Shown: positions 1 to 13,800, numbered from the stretch's first letter. The stretch: 64,000 nucleotides of DNA from Notolepis coatsorum (GCA_963971535.1 OZ020599.1:96691276-96755275); one strand, 5' to 3'. Program-made: numbers and translations. The notes: generated from the sequence alone by a model not told the origin.

Positions 1-109
1 CCGAGCGAGGAGGACGGGACTTTGAGACATCAGGACTTCGGGAGGAACGTGTGCTCGTCGGGGAGGAGGAGGACGTGCTCGTGTGGCGGGTCGTCCTTCG
101 GCCCGCGTG

Positions 110-160
<51 letters not shown>

Positions 161-860
161 AAGGACAAGTGTTCTTCTCATGTCTAGCCTCTCTCTCAGG
201 CTACTAAAGATGCAAAGTCTGTTTATTTAAAACAACGCCTTTAGCCTTTAGTGTCAAAAGAAGATGAAACGCTGTACATAAGGCTACTTTTTATTTGACT
301 TTTGTTTTTGGGTCTGTTTTAGTTTTTTTTCAAAGTCATTTTTATTTCACAAGAATATATGAAACAGGTACTCAAGTTTTTTTTGTTTGTTTCTGGATTA
401 CTTATTTATTTCAAAATCTTGATGTTTTGTGCAAAAGGTCCTTTATGAAAAGTGTGAATACATACGTGCACAAATATCCAGTTTATTACACGTTTATAAG
501 TGTGTATGTACATGCATATTTGTGTGTGTATGAATATGTATAAATTGAGAAGGAAAATATCGACCAAAGACTATAGTATTCACTAAAAACAAGGCAAGAC
601 ATGTCTGTTATGTTTTTCGCTCAAGTCTGCAATGATCACCAACTCAATCTGTTCTCAGCCTGTCTCAGCCACCCACCACAGGCAACGGAGGCTGCTTAAT
701 TGTTTTGACAAAATAATATACAATAATTACTTTAATTACATCTGTCACTCAACCAGCAAATATATGATCCCATCAACCACCTCTAGATGGTGCTGCCCTC
801 AACCTCTAGACCAAATCACTGAAGAGTGAGCTTGGAGATGTTGTATTTTCAACTCGACTC
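1..860. other. Unassigned non-coding sequence with a CA microsatellite
   Basis: The first 110 bases are GC-rich with GAGGAGGAGGACG-like repeats and could be the edge of a gene outside the window, but no exon can be shown. A (CA)n tract covers about 113-158. The rest, to 860, is AT-rich and shows no coding frame with a recognisable domain. Confidence 0.5.
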
Positions 861-864
861 TTAA

Positions 865-1762
865 CACTATCAGTGCCGACCTACCCCGTTGAATGCCATC
901 ATCCACTTCAATGTTAGCGTTAAAAACGCATAATCTATGTTTTAAATTATGGCTATGTGTCTAATCTGCCCGTCAATGACTTGTTTGCAGTCAACATTGT
1001 CGAAACGGATTGTTTTTTAATCGGTTCATATCCTTTTTATAGCATTTCGAAAAGCTATCGTTCTCTCAAAAAATTTCGGAAAATGTTTATATTCCCCCAT
1101 AAACGGCATTTACTGGAATATTCTAGATTACACAAAAACGCTGTCATTTTTCGGCCTATTTATTAATCGTTTTCAAATAAACGCTAGATTACCGATAGTA
1201 TATGTGTACTTATGCACGCTATAGAGGCGGGCTGAAAAATCGATTCTCTTATTTCCTCATCAGCGATCACAGCCACACACACATAGGGCAAACGCTTATA
1301 TCTCCGTGAAAACAGGTCTGATTATCCTAAAATAGATTACCTCACCTGAGATCAGATGTTATCCAAAAAGATTATTCCAATTCCTGATCGCCATTCCAAA
1401 TATCGATCACGCTTATTGATTACAGTGTTGGTACTGTAAATACATAATTGTCGCTGTTCTGAGGGCCGGCGATCACTTGGTCTCTTCAGATGCATTGACG
1501 GAAAAATAAAATGAGCAAACTAACCACTCCCCCTGCATCAATCTGAGCTGATGGGGTGCAGTTACACAGGGAGAGACGATAGGGGGCGGTATCTTCCCAA
1601 TTGAGCTCAGAGAGTCTTCAGCACTAACCCGAGGCTCGATTGATGAAATATGAATTAAAATCGCCAATAAAAAAAAATACAGCAAAAAACGACATTTGTC
1701 GTCGTCGGCACTCAATGGGGGGTCTGATCAAATGACAATTGTCGTGGCTGGCACTCAAAGTG
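865..1762. mobile_element. piggyBac-like MITE (TTAA target), copy 1
   Basis: The element is bounded by TTAA at 861-864 and 1763-1766. Its ends are inverted: CACTATCAGTGCC on the left, and GGCACTCAAAGTG on the right, which reads CACTTTGAGTGCC in reverse. The interior is closely similar to 60646-61548, in the same orientation. It has no transposase, so it is a non-autonomous element. Exact TTAA duplication is the hallmark of the piggyBac superfamily; the family name is inferred. Confidence 0.75.
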
Positions 1763-1766
1763 TTAA

Positions 1767-2477
1767 GAGGGAGTAGAAATGGGTCCGCCTAGGACTGCGG
1801 CCCCCCTCGTCCTCATCCCCTCATCTGATTGGTTCCCTCGAGTGTGAGCGGACCCTAGAGAGCTGGTTTCGGGGGCCCCTAACAGTGTATTGTCATCGAC
1901 CGCTCCTTCCCTTTCAAAAAGGTATTGTTGGTATACATGGAAATGAAGGAACTCAAATTTAACAAGTATGTTCCCGACGCATCAGGGGGGGGAAACCTTG
2001 GAGTTGAACGTGGTGATACCAGACAGTTTGAATCTTCTATGAAGAAGAAAAGAGGAGGAAGTGAGGGAGAGAGATATGATACGACAGATTATGACTGAAT
2101 ACTGTGCTTTGTAATCTTGAAGGGGCATAACTATTTTCACTGTGAGGTTTTTATGATACAACAAAATTGCTTTCTTGCCAAACTTAACTGCTCTAAAGCA
2201 TGTCTGATTGTGGTATCTTGTTTCTTTCTTTTCTTTCTTTTTTTTGTTTGTTTTTGTTTTAATGTTGGGTATTTTATATCACTTCCGTATCCATCATTTG
2301 TATATTCTTAATGATGTTATTATTATGATTCTGATTAATTATTATGCTTATTATGATGATTCCATTCCAATGAAAAGGATCAAAGACCAGCACGCTTTCT
2401 TGTAAAATGCCAGATGTAAAGCTCAAGCTCAATGGTACCGACTGATCAACTGCAGCCAACGTTATCTTCTGCTGTTG
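1767..2477. other. Non-coding spacer
   Basis: I see no gene or clear repeat end here. There is a C/G-rich patch near 1785-1900, then AT-rich sequence with short T tracts. Confidence 0.4.
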
Positions 2478-2682
2478 ACCCTTTCACTACCACACTACAG
2501 AAGGTTAACCCCTTCACTACCACACTACAGATGGTTAACCGTCTGTAGTGTGGTAGGGGTTAACCTTCTGTAGTGTGGTTGTGAAAGGGTTAACCCTTTG
2601 TCGTGTGGCAGTGAAAGGGTTAACCTTCTGTATTGTCGCAGTGAAAGGGTTAACCTTCTGTAGTGGTAGTGAAAGGGTTAAA
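2478..2682. repeat. Minisatellite with GTGAAAGGGTTAACC core, orientation switch inside
   Basis: About six units of roughly 32 bp carry GTAGTGTGG and GTGAAAGGGTTAACC. Units before about 2540 are in reverse orientation (GGTTAACCCCTTCACTACC) and those after are forward, so the array folds back on itself. The same core recurs at 7626-7746, 17305-17362 and 21510-21715. Confidence 0.75.
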
Positions 2683-2689
2683 GGACATG

Positions 2690-4564
2690 ATCACGCTTCA
2701 GTAATAATAACCATTCACTACCTTGAAGTACCTTTGCAGCAGAGCAGTGTAACACTACACTCTTAGAATCTAACAGTCAACACACACACACCATACAGAT
2801 GACTCTATTTTACTTCACTGTGGCAGTCAATTGTGAACCTGAGTCAGTAGTAAGTAGTACCCAACTAACGGCAAAGAAAAACAGCCACATCTCCACTATT
2901 ACACAAGGTTGAGGAGGTGGAATCGATACGGATCCACATTTGCTTCACGTTCTTCTACCCACGATCAGTCTTTGAGCTGAAACTGAATGGACCTCTTGCT
3001 ATAACGTTCGATTGCCTTAAGTTAATACAAAGCGAAACCACAAGGAGGACACGTTTTAACCTTTATTTTATTTGACCAGGTAGTCACTTGAGATCAACGA
3101 TCTCTTTTTCGAGCAAGACCTGGCCAAAACAGTGCTGCTGGAACAGTAACTGTGCCTGATTATCCTGTCTGGACTGCTCCCAGATCAGAGGGAAGGGGGG
3201 TGAAAAGGGCTTATCAAATTGAAATAATTTTAGTGAACATTTACACAGCATCATAATGATGGTGTGTTTTTTTTTTGGGGGTTGAGTACCCTCAACCCCT
3301 GCTCCTCAAACCTGCTCCTTGTACTTCAACCCTGACCGTAGATCCTCCCACCCTGACCGTAGCTCCTCTCACCACCACTATCAACAAAGGCAGCCAACGG
3401 TTGATCATGTTCGTGTACCAAAGCCAGCTCACGCAGCCTTGTGCTATCGGTCCCTCCCTCCTATGCGATGATGTTTTACCTTGAGCGTGTTGGAACGCGC
3501 AGGGAACGGTGACATTGGGAGATCACACTGCGAAAAGGATCTCCATCTTAACAAGTGTTTAATGACCTCTGCCAAGGCGGTGTGTTTCTTTTCCTCCCTG
3601 CAATCTCTCCGTCTGTTTGTTTGTCCGAGTATGAACGAGAGATCTCGAAAGGTAACGGCCGAATTCCCATACGATTTTGCTATGCACATTCATGACCACA
3701 AAAGGAAGACCAGTGCCACAACCATCAGGCTAAACTTTCAGTTTTCAAACGGGCAGATCTCCTGACTTGTCAGTCCTACGTCGTAAAAAACATACAGAGA
3801 GATGGGGCTCCTCAGACAACAGCGTTGCCATAACAACCGATGAAAATAACTCTTGTCCCTCAGGCAGGCCACTTGATTCTTACAAAGATTGACGTGTGGC
3901 ATCTATAGGGACCAACATCTTTAAAGGTTTGTTTAGATAGTTGACAGTCCAAACCGTAAGACCACCAGATCCTATCGTAAACAGGAAATTATGGGTTATC
4001 TGTGAACACCTACTATAGCGAGGAGGCCTGTGAATTGTTGAGTAATTTGGCCTCATGGTGGCGCTATTCTCACAAAACTAAAAACAGGGACTCAACAGGC
4101 TCATATCACCTTGTGACGTTCTACCGATGGTATCAGTTTATATTATCTGGATAGTTGATGAGCCAGATTGTATGACCCCCAGCTCCAATTGAATTTCGGG
4201 AAAATACATGATAAATGAGAAAGTGATATACAGTATTACTTGTGAGCGCTTTGTCCAATCTGCACCAAACTTGACAAGAATGTGTGTTGTGAGGTAGTAT
4301 AACCATTGACATGGGTTTACTGCATATAGGTCTGTAGCTGGCAATTTGGCAACTCTCATTTCTGTCATCTACCCAATAGACAGTTTAGTCTGAGAGTAAA
4401 GTAGGAAGATTGTCAAGCCTTGGCAGAGGTCTACACTCTAGATTAATCTAGTTTGTATAGTCTTAAAATATGTTTCATAAAACAAATGAAGAAAACTGAA
4501 AGGGATTAGACCATTTCAATTGTTCGAATAAAAATTAGCTTGTTTTGACCCGCCCCCTGAAAAC
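2690..4564. other. Non-coding spacer with one LINE/SINE-tail-like relic
   Basis: No gene is recognisable. At about 3057-3135 there is a motif of the common teleost type TTTATTTGACCAGGTAGTC followed by GAGATCAACGATCTC, which looks like the end of an old dispersed retroelement. 3290-3370 holds a few imperfect CCTGACCGTAG repeats. Confidence 0.4.
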
Positions 4565-5189
4565 CAGGGGTGTAAAAAGTACCCAGAAATTATACTTAAG
4601 TGAAAGTATGGGTACCGTCTCGAAATCTGGCTAAAAACACACTTGAGTAAAAGTTTAAAAAAATCTACTTTTAAATCTACTTAAGTACTAAAAAGTAAAA
4701 ACTATTTTTTATTCCGGGGCAATTAAATGTTCCGTTTCGTCCTCTTCATCACTCGTACTATCGTTTGTGGCCATCTTCTGTAGCTTGTCACTCTGTCTAT
4801 TCTTCTGATAGCAGGTTTAATCAAAGATTCCCGCTTTCTAGTCTTGCACAAGGACCAATCAGCATGGGTATGGGCGGGTTAATTTTTCCATTGATGGGGA
4901 TTTGATTGGCTGTTTTTAAATAAAGTGCGGCCGCAGGATTAATAATGTTAACGTTAGTTCGGCCAGAGAAACAAATATACTAATTAAAATTGTTGGACCT
5001 GCGAGATTTGTACTTTGTAGGTCTGCATTTTAAAGGTAAGGAGTAAAAAGTATGTTTTCTTTCTCTGAAATGTAATTGAGTAAAAGTACAAGTATACAAA
5101 CCTAATAATACTCCCCAAAGTACAAATCCCCAAAAACAGTACTTAAGTATTGTAACGAAGTACAATTACCCAAGTACTTTAAACCCCTG
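4565..5189. mobile_element. hAT-type non-autonomous element, CAGGGGTGTAAA ends, copy 1
   Basis: The element begins CAGGGGTGTAAAAAGTACCC and ends with the inverse, ...AAGTACTTTAAACCCCTG. It is flanked by an exact 8-bp duplication CTGAAAAC (4557-4564 and 5190-5197). The 8-bp duplication plus CAGGGG ends indicate the hAT superfamily. There is no transposase. A shorter copy of the family lies at 29120-29569. Confidence 0.85.
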
Positions 5190-5338
5190 CTGAAAACAAG
5201 CAAAACTATCTTGAAACAAGGAGTGACCTAACTCATTTCAAAGATATCGCCCCTTGTCTTACGAAAGTTCTTGAAACAAGTTCAGTTGGATTGGAACAAG
5301 TGAAATTCGCAAACCCTGACCCCTCTTCCCAAAGCAAC

Positions 5339-5387
5339 AGCTATGATTGGAGGATCGAGAAAAGAGGGCAGGGCTTGAGATCAGGTC
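5339..5387 (+). repeat. Single-arm copy of the 50.6-kb palindrome repeat
   Basis: The stretch around GATTGGAGGATCGAGAAAAG followed by GGGCAGGGCTTGAGA matches one arm of the hairpin at 50605-50753 with a few changes. Another diverged copy is at 62755-62800. This shows that the arm is a dispersed repeat. Confidence 0.6.
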
Positions 5388-5399
5388 AATTCTCTCACC

Positions 5400-7620
5400 C
5401 CATTGGCAGAATTAATTTTAGCTTGTTTCATGAAAAGTATTTTAAGAATCAATATAAGTTTAAAATACTTTGTTAAGATGGGGATTCTTTTTTTGCAGTG
5501 CAGAAACTAACACGCAGCTGTGACCAATGACGGGTGCTTCATATAGAAAAATTATTTATACAATGGACATGGGTTTCTAAAAGAAATGTGCATTGTATGT
5601 ATTGGCTGTCCATAGACTTGTGTTGAATGTTGACTCTTGGGAGGCGGGCGGAGGGCAGGGGGGAGTGGGGGTTGTGCCCATACTACTGAAACAGTGTTTA
5701 TTTCGCTCAGGCCTGACGAATCCTTCCGTATTTGTTGCGTTTTTATTTGTTTGTATTTTTTCCCAGAGTTGAAAGGGGGAGTGTTTTTACTGAGGTGTGG
5801 GACAAGAAGAGTTGAGGACTATGACAAAGAGAAAAATAATATTTCCCCCTTCTTGACGAAAAAGAAATAAAATAAACAAATCTACGGCAGTTTCGATTGG
5901 TTTTGTGTGGTAATTGGTTCCCACAAGTTTCGTTTTATTTGTCACGTATAAAGTACATTACAGTGAAATGCTTGGTTCTGTATATGAGCCCCTGAGAATG
6001 TGCTTCATACTGTAAAAAAAGAAGAATAAAGTCCCAACACTATACAAATATACAATACCGGTATACAAACTAAAGTACAATGAAGTAGAAATGCAGACAA
6101 TGATGTACAAATGGTACATGGTTCCATAATTGTAATATGATTCTCAATCCTGCTGTGCTTTCAAACACAGGTAATTACTATTGGCTGATAGACAAGACAA
6201 CAACGTTGATAATATATTTAGTTGGAGTTATGTAATATCCTTCTCTACAGTAATGCCTATAGTATCTTTCCATACCCTCCGATGCTTGATAGCTACAGCC
6301 GGATCCTCTGCATTTTTAACAGCCTCCATTGAGGTTGGTGTGCGTGACGACTGACTCACTCAAGTGGCCCTGTAATCGGAAACAGCATCACAGCTCGGGA
6401 AGTGGGTAGAATGACTCTCACACAGACGGCTAACATGTACACACAGGGATTCCTTCAAGTCATGTGGAAGTAAATACAGAAATAAAAGTGCATAATTAGA
6501 CTTTGGCAATGTTTTTTAAAGCTCTGAAAGTGTTGTTTACCATCTTACTTTGATAAACAGCTAGATTTAAGCTGCAGAATTCTTAGCATTAATCTACAAT
6601 TCCTAGTACTCTTCAAGAATACACTGTATGCATACTCTATGTACTCGTACTCAGGGGGAAATGGGCTTGAGTGCATAAATTATTAATTATTATAATATAT
6701 TTTTACATAAAGACACAATGAGTGTTCCAAGTAGCACTAATAAAAGCACGCAATCCAGGTACTGAATTAAGAATGTATACTTATGGAACCCCTAGCAGCT
6801 AATTTGCTACTCAACACTGCCCCCAACCTAACCAATATAAACTATTCCGTTACCCCAGAGGCTACTGAATGATTTTCTTGAGTGACCGATTACAGTTTTA
6901 CATTTCTGAATGTAATTCATTATTAATATTTAGTTTTAGTTTTAAAGCAGCTTCAATAATTCAACTATTATGCATATCCATAGTTTATATCAAATATTTG
7001 CACATGTAAGAGTCATTCTGAGGTAAATGACTGGTGATGAATGCTACATTTTCATATAATATGTTGCTAAGTGGAATTTAACTCAAACCAAATTGAATTT
7101 TGTGGAACACTTTAAGTACATAATTGAATGGCTGAATCAAAACAGTTGTCACTATTACTGACTGTAATGTGACGGCTGTTAGACTCAACCATTACATTAT
7201 GTGCTTCATTCCATTTTCCATTTTATTTTATTTTGAGTCTACATGGATCTCATTCCAAAGAAACAAATATCTTACTGAGTATGACCTTTAAAATCAAAGG
7301 TTTGCATGATAAATTCACATATAAGGCCCTTTACCTTCCAACAGAAGGAGACAGTATTATTGTATGCCTCTAGAGATGATGCAAAAAGCTCTACTCATTA
7401 CAAAGGCAGTCGATAGCTCAATAAATGTTTCATTGTAACTGTTACCTGGAGAGCTATATGACAACCAGAATAATTCACCTGATTTGATGTAATAAAAAAT
7501 TATTAAAAAAAGAACATGCAGATTCTCCAAAAGTGAATTTGCTGTCAGGGGATTTGAACCAGTAAGTGAGACAATTCAGCAACTCTTGGAGGCCAATGGA
7601 TGTTCCACAAATAATGTTCT
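5400..7620. other. AT-rich non-coding spacer with a LINE 3'-end relic
   Basis: At about 5925-6060, minus strand, there is a 3'-end relic sharing CATTACAGTGAAATGCTTGG and GTGCTTCATACTGTAAAAA with the tails at 9790-10165 and 35990-36310. The remainder to 7620 is AT-rich with no recognised feature. Confidence 0.45.
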
Positions 7621-7625
7621 TTATT

Positions 7626-7746
7626 GATACGTGTGGCAGTGAAAGGGTTAACCGGCTGTAGTGTGGCAGTGAAAGGGTTAACCGTCTGTGAATTGTCGCA
7701 GTGAAAGGGTTAACCGTTTTGGTAGTGCGGCAGTGAAAGGGTTAAG
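7626..7746 (+). repeat. Minisatellite, GTGAAAGGGTTAACC core
   Basis: About four units of GTGGCAGTGAAAGGGTTAACC occur here, the same family as 2478-2682. Confidence 0.75.
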
Positions 7747-7807
7747 ACCAACATGTTTCAGCAATATGCCTTCATCAGGGTTACATAACAAAACAAGAGA
7801 TCAATGG

Positions 7808-7838
7808 AGTGTGTGTGTGCGTGTGTGTGTGTGTATGT

Positions 7839-7878
<40 letters not shown>
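7808..7878 (+). repeat. (GT)n microsatellite
   Basis: An interrupted GTGTGT tract with a few GTAT and GCGT units. Confidence 0.9.
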
Positions 7879-7881
<3 letters not shown>

Positions 7882-8009
7882 ATTAGAACAAACTAAACTC
7901 CCGGTCTGTCACTGCCATGTCGCTCACAAACCTGCAGAAGAAAACGTGTAGAGGTCAATCACAGGAATCTACATTATAATAAACAAGTTAAAAATAAATC
8001 TCATTAATT

Positions 8010-8278
8010 GTACCTAAATTGTACCTCATCCCACTTCTGCTTTGCACTGTAGTATATTGTATGGTAACTCAGTTACTTCTACTCTACATTGTATATATGT
8101 ATATACTGAAGATTTTTGTCTACGTACTTGACTTCTATTTTATACTTGCTATACTTATTTTATTATCTATTTTTGCCTAGCACGGTCTCTGGAGCGAAAC
8201 AGAAAGAAGCATTTTGTATAAAAGTATTCTGTACTTCTGTATGACAACTAATAAAGAAACTTGAAACTTGAAACTTGA
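8010..8278 (+). mobile_element. 5'-truncated LINE 3' end, same family as 32233-34800
   Basis: Shares with the minus-strand end of the LINE at 32233-34800 the sequences TGTACCTCATCCCA, GTATTCTGTACTTCTGTATG and a terminal run of AACTTGA-like units. Only untranslated 3' sequence is left, as expected for aborted target-primed reverse transcription. Confidence 0.65.
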
Positions 8279-9002
8279 TATTCAACCCACTTGGTCATCT
8301 CACTGTTCTTCCTGGGGAATCGTTTAACGTGGGTCCACGATCCAAGACTCTTTTCACTGGATATCAGCCAACCATACACCTGGTTGCCTGTCAGAGGCGT
8401 TGAGTAGAGCTGGTTGGGGGCTGGAGAAGACAGATGGTGTAATGGCAGAATTTCTTTAGACTTTCATTTACCATTTCATTTTCAGTGCATGCAGCAAAAA
8501 GGTTTCAGACTCGTGTCCAATGGCTAATACAAATCTGTATCCACAATTATGATGTACACTCACAGACTCCAGGATACGTTTGAAGGTTCTTTACTTTCAT
8601 TTGGGCAGTCACAAAATATACAACATCATACTTCATAGGATATCGACCGGACCAATGGACTACGGTCAAAAAGTTATGTGCTTCCTAACTGCATGGGCAC
8701 AATGTCTCACAACTAACTAGACAATACACGTTCACGGCATGACTCTCACACATGCGCAATAACACATCTAAAGTACATTTATCATTAATTCTTAGAATAA
8801 TTCACAACAAAATTATAAATATGGCTTATATAGCATACCACAGCATTACAAATTAAACTACTGCTCGTTTTCTATGCAATAACTAAATATATAAAATACA
8901 GATATATTCAAAATATGACTTTTCAAGATTTGGCTCTTACACAGAGGGTCAAGCCAACCACCAAAGTTAGATATCTCACCATAACTACAGTACCATACTT
9001 AA
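8279..9002. other. Non-coding spacer
   Basis: AT-rich sequence with no recognised gene, repeat end or long reading frame. Confidence 0.4.
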
Positions 9003-9321
9003 AGCTGCAGTATGGATTTTTGGGTTAGAAATTTGAGTCAAAATAGTGTAGGCCTATGGTGGCTCTTTAGAACTGAGTTAATAGCTGGATCGCTGGAACA
9101 GTGCATGACGCTATAAACTAGAAATTATGTGTATGTCTGTGGTGTCCTATTCCTCCCACCACATCTACAATACAAAACAGTGTCTTCAAAGGTTAATGTT
9201 GGTCAACATAGTTTCGAAAAGCTCATTATTGGATTTGTGTTGTGATAAGAAATAGGTTTTTCTATGCATTGAATTATTCTATAGTGGTAATTTCTTCCTA
9301 CCAAAACGACATAGTGGAACT
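9003..9321. mobile_element. Probable TTAA-flanked MITE
   Basis: TTAA at 8999-9002 and 9322-9325 flank inverted ends: AAGCTGCAGTATGG on the left, and AAGTTCCACTATG when the right end is read in reverse. The match is imperfect, so this call is tentative. No coding capacity is seen. Confidence 0.45.
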
Positions 9322-9789
9322 TTAATAGTCCCCGCTAGAAAGATGTACTGCACTTTATTAACTGTAATTGATTACCACCACACACAGACAAGGACTGTCC
9401 ATACTCACATCTTGGGGTCTGAACACGTTTCATCATCTCTTTGTATCGCTGCTGGCTTCCACGGTGTATCTCAAGGCTGAAGGGAAGAGGCTGCTTGTAT
9501 ACACTGCATACGTCTGTACATCTTAGCCCCTGCGGTACTTGCGGAGGTGGAAGTGGCGGCAACACTGATCGTGTAAACGAGCATCTTGAAGTAGAAGCAG
9601 CAGCATCATCTGTGTGGAGAGATATGTTGATAATAATTTGTATCACGTTATTGTTCCAATAAGCACTCCAGGCTGTATATAATATAGCCTGCCGATGCGG
9701 GCAGGCGGATACGCTGCAGTGAGGTCAGAGGACTTCTTCATCATAATAGGATACAGGCTACTAACATGACCTAGTAACAACCCATCGAT

Positions 9790-10165
9790 CTACATCCACA
9801 TGCACACACTCACTTTAAACACTCGCATTTTTAACATTCACTTTAGACACTTTAAACACTTTTTTTTAACACTACACCATATTTATATCTATTTATTACA
9901 AACATATTTGCACTACATCCCTACCTCATTTTTGCATTTTAAAAAGTGTGCATTTTGTACTTCATTGTTTGCATTTTGTACTTTAGGTTGTACTTTAGTT
10001 TGTATATATTGTATATTATTTTGTATAGTGTTTGGACTTTATTCTTTTAACTTTTTTACTGTATGAAGCACAGTCTCAGGGGGCTCATACAGAACCAAGC
10101 ATTTCACTGTAATGTATGTACTTTATATGCAACAAATAAAACAAAACTTGAACTTGAAACTGGAA
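9790..10165 (+). mobile_element. LINE 3' end with AACTTGA-type tail
   Basis: The segment ends GGGGGCTCATACAGAACCAA, then ATTTCACTGTAATGTATG, then an AACTTGAACTTGAAAC tail. The same 3' region is at 35990-36310, and part of it in reverse at 5925-6060. It is a 5'-truncated non-LTR retrotransposon relic. Confidence 0.65.
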
Positions 10166-10446
10166 CATTACCAGTAACTTGAAACAAAAGAGGAGGTTAT
10201 GCCGAAGCGATTTGCTGAAGGAAGTAGCCTAGCTAGCCCAATACATGTTTAATTAGTGGCCCTAATGAATACACTGCATATTTACACTTATATATTTATA
10301 CACCGCATTTATATATACCCATATTATATGACGCCGGACATGGTCACACTCTACCTTCCTCAGAAAAAGTTTCCAACACTGAAAACCCAACCAAGGGACC
10401 TCAGGCCAGCCAGTATTCATATAACTAGGTTATAGGATAACCTTTC

Positions 10447-10499
10447 GTTATATTATCATACTGGCCAATCGCGTCTCGCTCTTCACCATTATGAGATAT
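10447..10499. repeat. DIRS inverted terminal repeat, left
   Basis: 53 bp including CTGGCCAATCGCGTCTCGCT. It is the reverse complement of 16512-16564 with one mismatch. The sequence outside it (10418-10446, including ATAACTAGGTTATAGGATAA) is also found in reverse at 42590-42625, so the element end probably extends to about 10418. Confidence 0.85.
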
Positions 10500-10889
10500 G
10501 GGGCAGAGCAGACGCGTGGCCCTACAAGTTGTTAGATGTTCCGATAATCCCAGTGAGTGATGGCTATACGATAGTGTCCTGCGTTGTGTACTTTTAATGA
10601 TCCCTCTGGTGTGCCCACGGAAACATCTGATAATCCCCGGGCAGAATGAACACCTTCTCACACGACTCAGTTGACAGTTATCAAAGTGTACCCCCTGAGG
10701 GCCCGTAAGCCCCAACCAGTGAGGAGGGGAGTCCCGTCCACCCGCCCGTCCTAACGAAGGGGGGGAGGCAGTCAACTCCACCAAAGTGCGAAAAAGGGGG
10801 AACCAGAGACCCCTGAAAAACGCACAGCACAGGCGGGACCACGTGTGACACAGCAGCCCGCGGCGTGGCACACACCCACACACCCCTAC

Positions 10890-13800
10890 TAGCCCACCAA
10901 ATGGCGGGACGCAGGAGCGGTCCCAGACCTCAGAACCGCCTGGGAGACAGAACCCCCAGTCATGTCCACGAGGTAAAACTTAACGAAGGGACCCGAGGAG
11001 GACCAGGAGGCCGCAGCACAGATGTCCTCCACCGAGGCCCCCCCTAACAAGCCAACGTGTAGCAAAGGGCAATGCCCTCGCACAACCAATGTGACAGGCG
11101 CTGCTTGGACAACGCCTCACCTGCGCGAGGGCCACCATAACAAACAAACAGTTGATCGGAAGCCCTGAGATCCTGCATCCAACTGAGGTAAACCCCCAGT
11201 GCACTGACAGGACACGACAGATGAAGGCTCGCCTCTAACCCACTAGCGTGAGGAGGCGGATGAAATTGCCTGAACCACAATATCCCTGGAGCGAAAAGAG
11301 CTCCGGATATTCTTTGGCACGAAGACTGGATTAGGCCTCAGAGTCGCACCGCTATTGGCCAGAATAGACAGGCACTCAGGCTGCACCGAGAGAGCACACA
11401 GCTCACCCACGCGCTTAGCGGAGGTGATGGCCAGAAGGAACGCAGTCTTAAAAGACAGCTGCTCCAATGGCGCTGGCTCAAGAGGCTCAAACGGGGCCTC
11501 CGACAACCGGCCCAGGACCAGTTGGAGGTCCCAACTCGGAGACAGAGAATGTCCCACAGGCTTGAGACGCCGAGCGCCAAGCAGGAAACGTTTCACACGA
11601 GGGTGGCTGAACAACGTACCGCCCCCAAAACCCATATGACAAGAGGATATAGCTGCGGCGTATACCCTCACCGTCGAGGCCGACAGTCTACCCAGGATAG
11701 ACTGGAGGAAGGAAAGAACAGCGTCCAGGGGGCAGGACACCGGATCCCAGCCCGCAACCTTACACCACTCTTGAAAAGCATGCCACTTACCCGCGTAAAC
11801 CGCGATAGTGGACGGAGCGTGCACGTTCCGGATGGTGTCGACCACAGTAGGGTCAAGACCCATCCCCTCCAGACTCACCCTCTCAGCAGCCAAACCTTCA
11901 GTGGCTGCCCCATAACAGGGAACAGACACAGAGATCTGTGTGCCTGAGAGAGGGCCCGCGGCAACCAAGGAACAGGCCACGGCGGGGCTACCAAGAGCTG
12001 GATCAGGACCGGGAACCATACAGCCATGCCCCGGTCCGGCGCGATCAGGATCAAAGTCCTGCGCTCCCGACATATCCGCTCCAACAGCTGAGCTATAAGG
12101 TGTATGGGGGGGAATGCGTACAGAATCCCGGGCGGCCATGGATACATCGAGAAGGCATCCACCCCCAGGGGAGGATTGTCCCCCCCGACTGACCGAGAAC
12201 CATAAGGGGCACTGGTGAGACTGTCTGCAAACAGATGATCCACCGTGGCCTCCCCGAATCGGTCCCAGACCTGTCTGACTATGTCTGGACGTAGTCCCCA
12301 CTCGTCGGGATGAGGACTGCCCCGCGACATCACATCCGCGCCCACATTCTCCTTGCCAGGGATGTGGAGCGCCCTCAGGCTGCGCAGATTGAGAGACGCC
12401 CATAGCCAGAGCTCGACCGCCCGGTGCAGATGGATGGAGCGTACTCCTCCCTGTCTGTTGATATACGACGCTGTCGTCGTGTTTTCCGTCCTGATCAACA
12501 CGTGCTCGCCCACCACCAGGTGGCCGAACTGCTTGAGGACCAGAAGGACCGCCTTCAATTCCAACATTGATATGCAGTGCAGACCGGGTAGCATGGCATG
12601 TCCAGCTGCCCCCTACTGCGTTGGTCCGACACGTCCCCCCCATCCCGTGAGGGAGGCGTCGGTGAAGACTGTGACGTGTGACAGCCTGCAGCCCATGGAG
12701 ATCCCGCTGGTGAGGGTACCAGTCCTCCACCAGTGGTCGAGATCCCCCAGTATTGACACGGGAACCTTCAGTCGTTTCCACTTGCCTCTCACCAGGTCTA
12801 TTTTCATACTGGAAAACCACCTCTGAACCCTCTTCATAAATAGGAGGCCAAGAGGGACCACATAGTGAGCAGATGCCATCATACCGAGCAGGCGCATCAC
12901 GGACAGCGCCGTAACCGTCCTGCCAGGACGGAGCCCCCTGAGCGCGCCGAGAATATCCACTCGCCGTCGCTCTGAGAGGGTTGCCCTCATGGTACTCCAC
13001 CTGTTGACTGGGAAGAGGAGTACTCTTCTTCCAGTTCACAGCAAAACCCAGACTGGTGAGGAATTCCACCACCAGCCTGGTATGAGACCTGGCGACCTCC
13101 TCCGACCGGCTGAGGAGCAGAATGTCGTTTAGATAGAAAATAACTTGTATCCCCTGACGACATAGAGGCTCCAGCGTGGTCTCTACGCACTTGGTGGATG
13201 TACGAGGGGCCAGAGAATAGCCGAACGGCAGCCTCTGGTATGCGTATGCTACACCCTGAAAAAGGAAGCGAAGGAATTTCCTGTGAGGAGGGAAGATCGG
13301 GATGTGAAAGTATGCATCCTTCAGGTCTATGGAGGTGACCCAGTCTCTCCAAGCTCTGACAGAGCTTATCAGGTGTTTGACGGTCAACATCCTGAACCGC
13401 CTCGCCACAATCAGCCGATTGAACGCAGACAGATCCAGAATAGGTCTGACACCTCCCGATTTCTTGGGCACCAGAAAATACCGGGAGTAAACGCCACGCA
13501 TCGCGTCCTCCTTTGGGACCACGAAGATGGCTTGCTTCGCTAACAGAGATTGGATCTCGTCGGCCAGAGCTGTCACTGCTGCTGACCCTGACAACAGGGT
13601 CTGTACCAAACCTGAAAACGGAGGGTGGGGTTGTGCAAACTGCAACACAAGTCCCCGCCTCAGCGTTCTCTCCATCCACCTCGACATATGGCACTGTTGT
13701 AGCCATATGTGATGATAATCCCAAAGCGCACCGCCGCCACTTGGCGCTGGTCCGTCAGGAACCATAGATAGGTGGCCCGGTCCCACCCGCTGTGCGTTGC

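Noticed and set aside
9335..9646. A possible small gene on the minus strand (103 codons)
   Set aside because: No start context, domain, splice structure or repeat of the frame elsewhere; the opposite strand is equally open.
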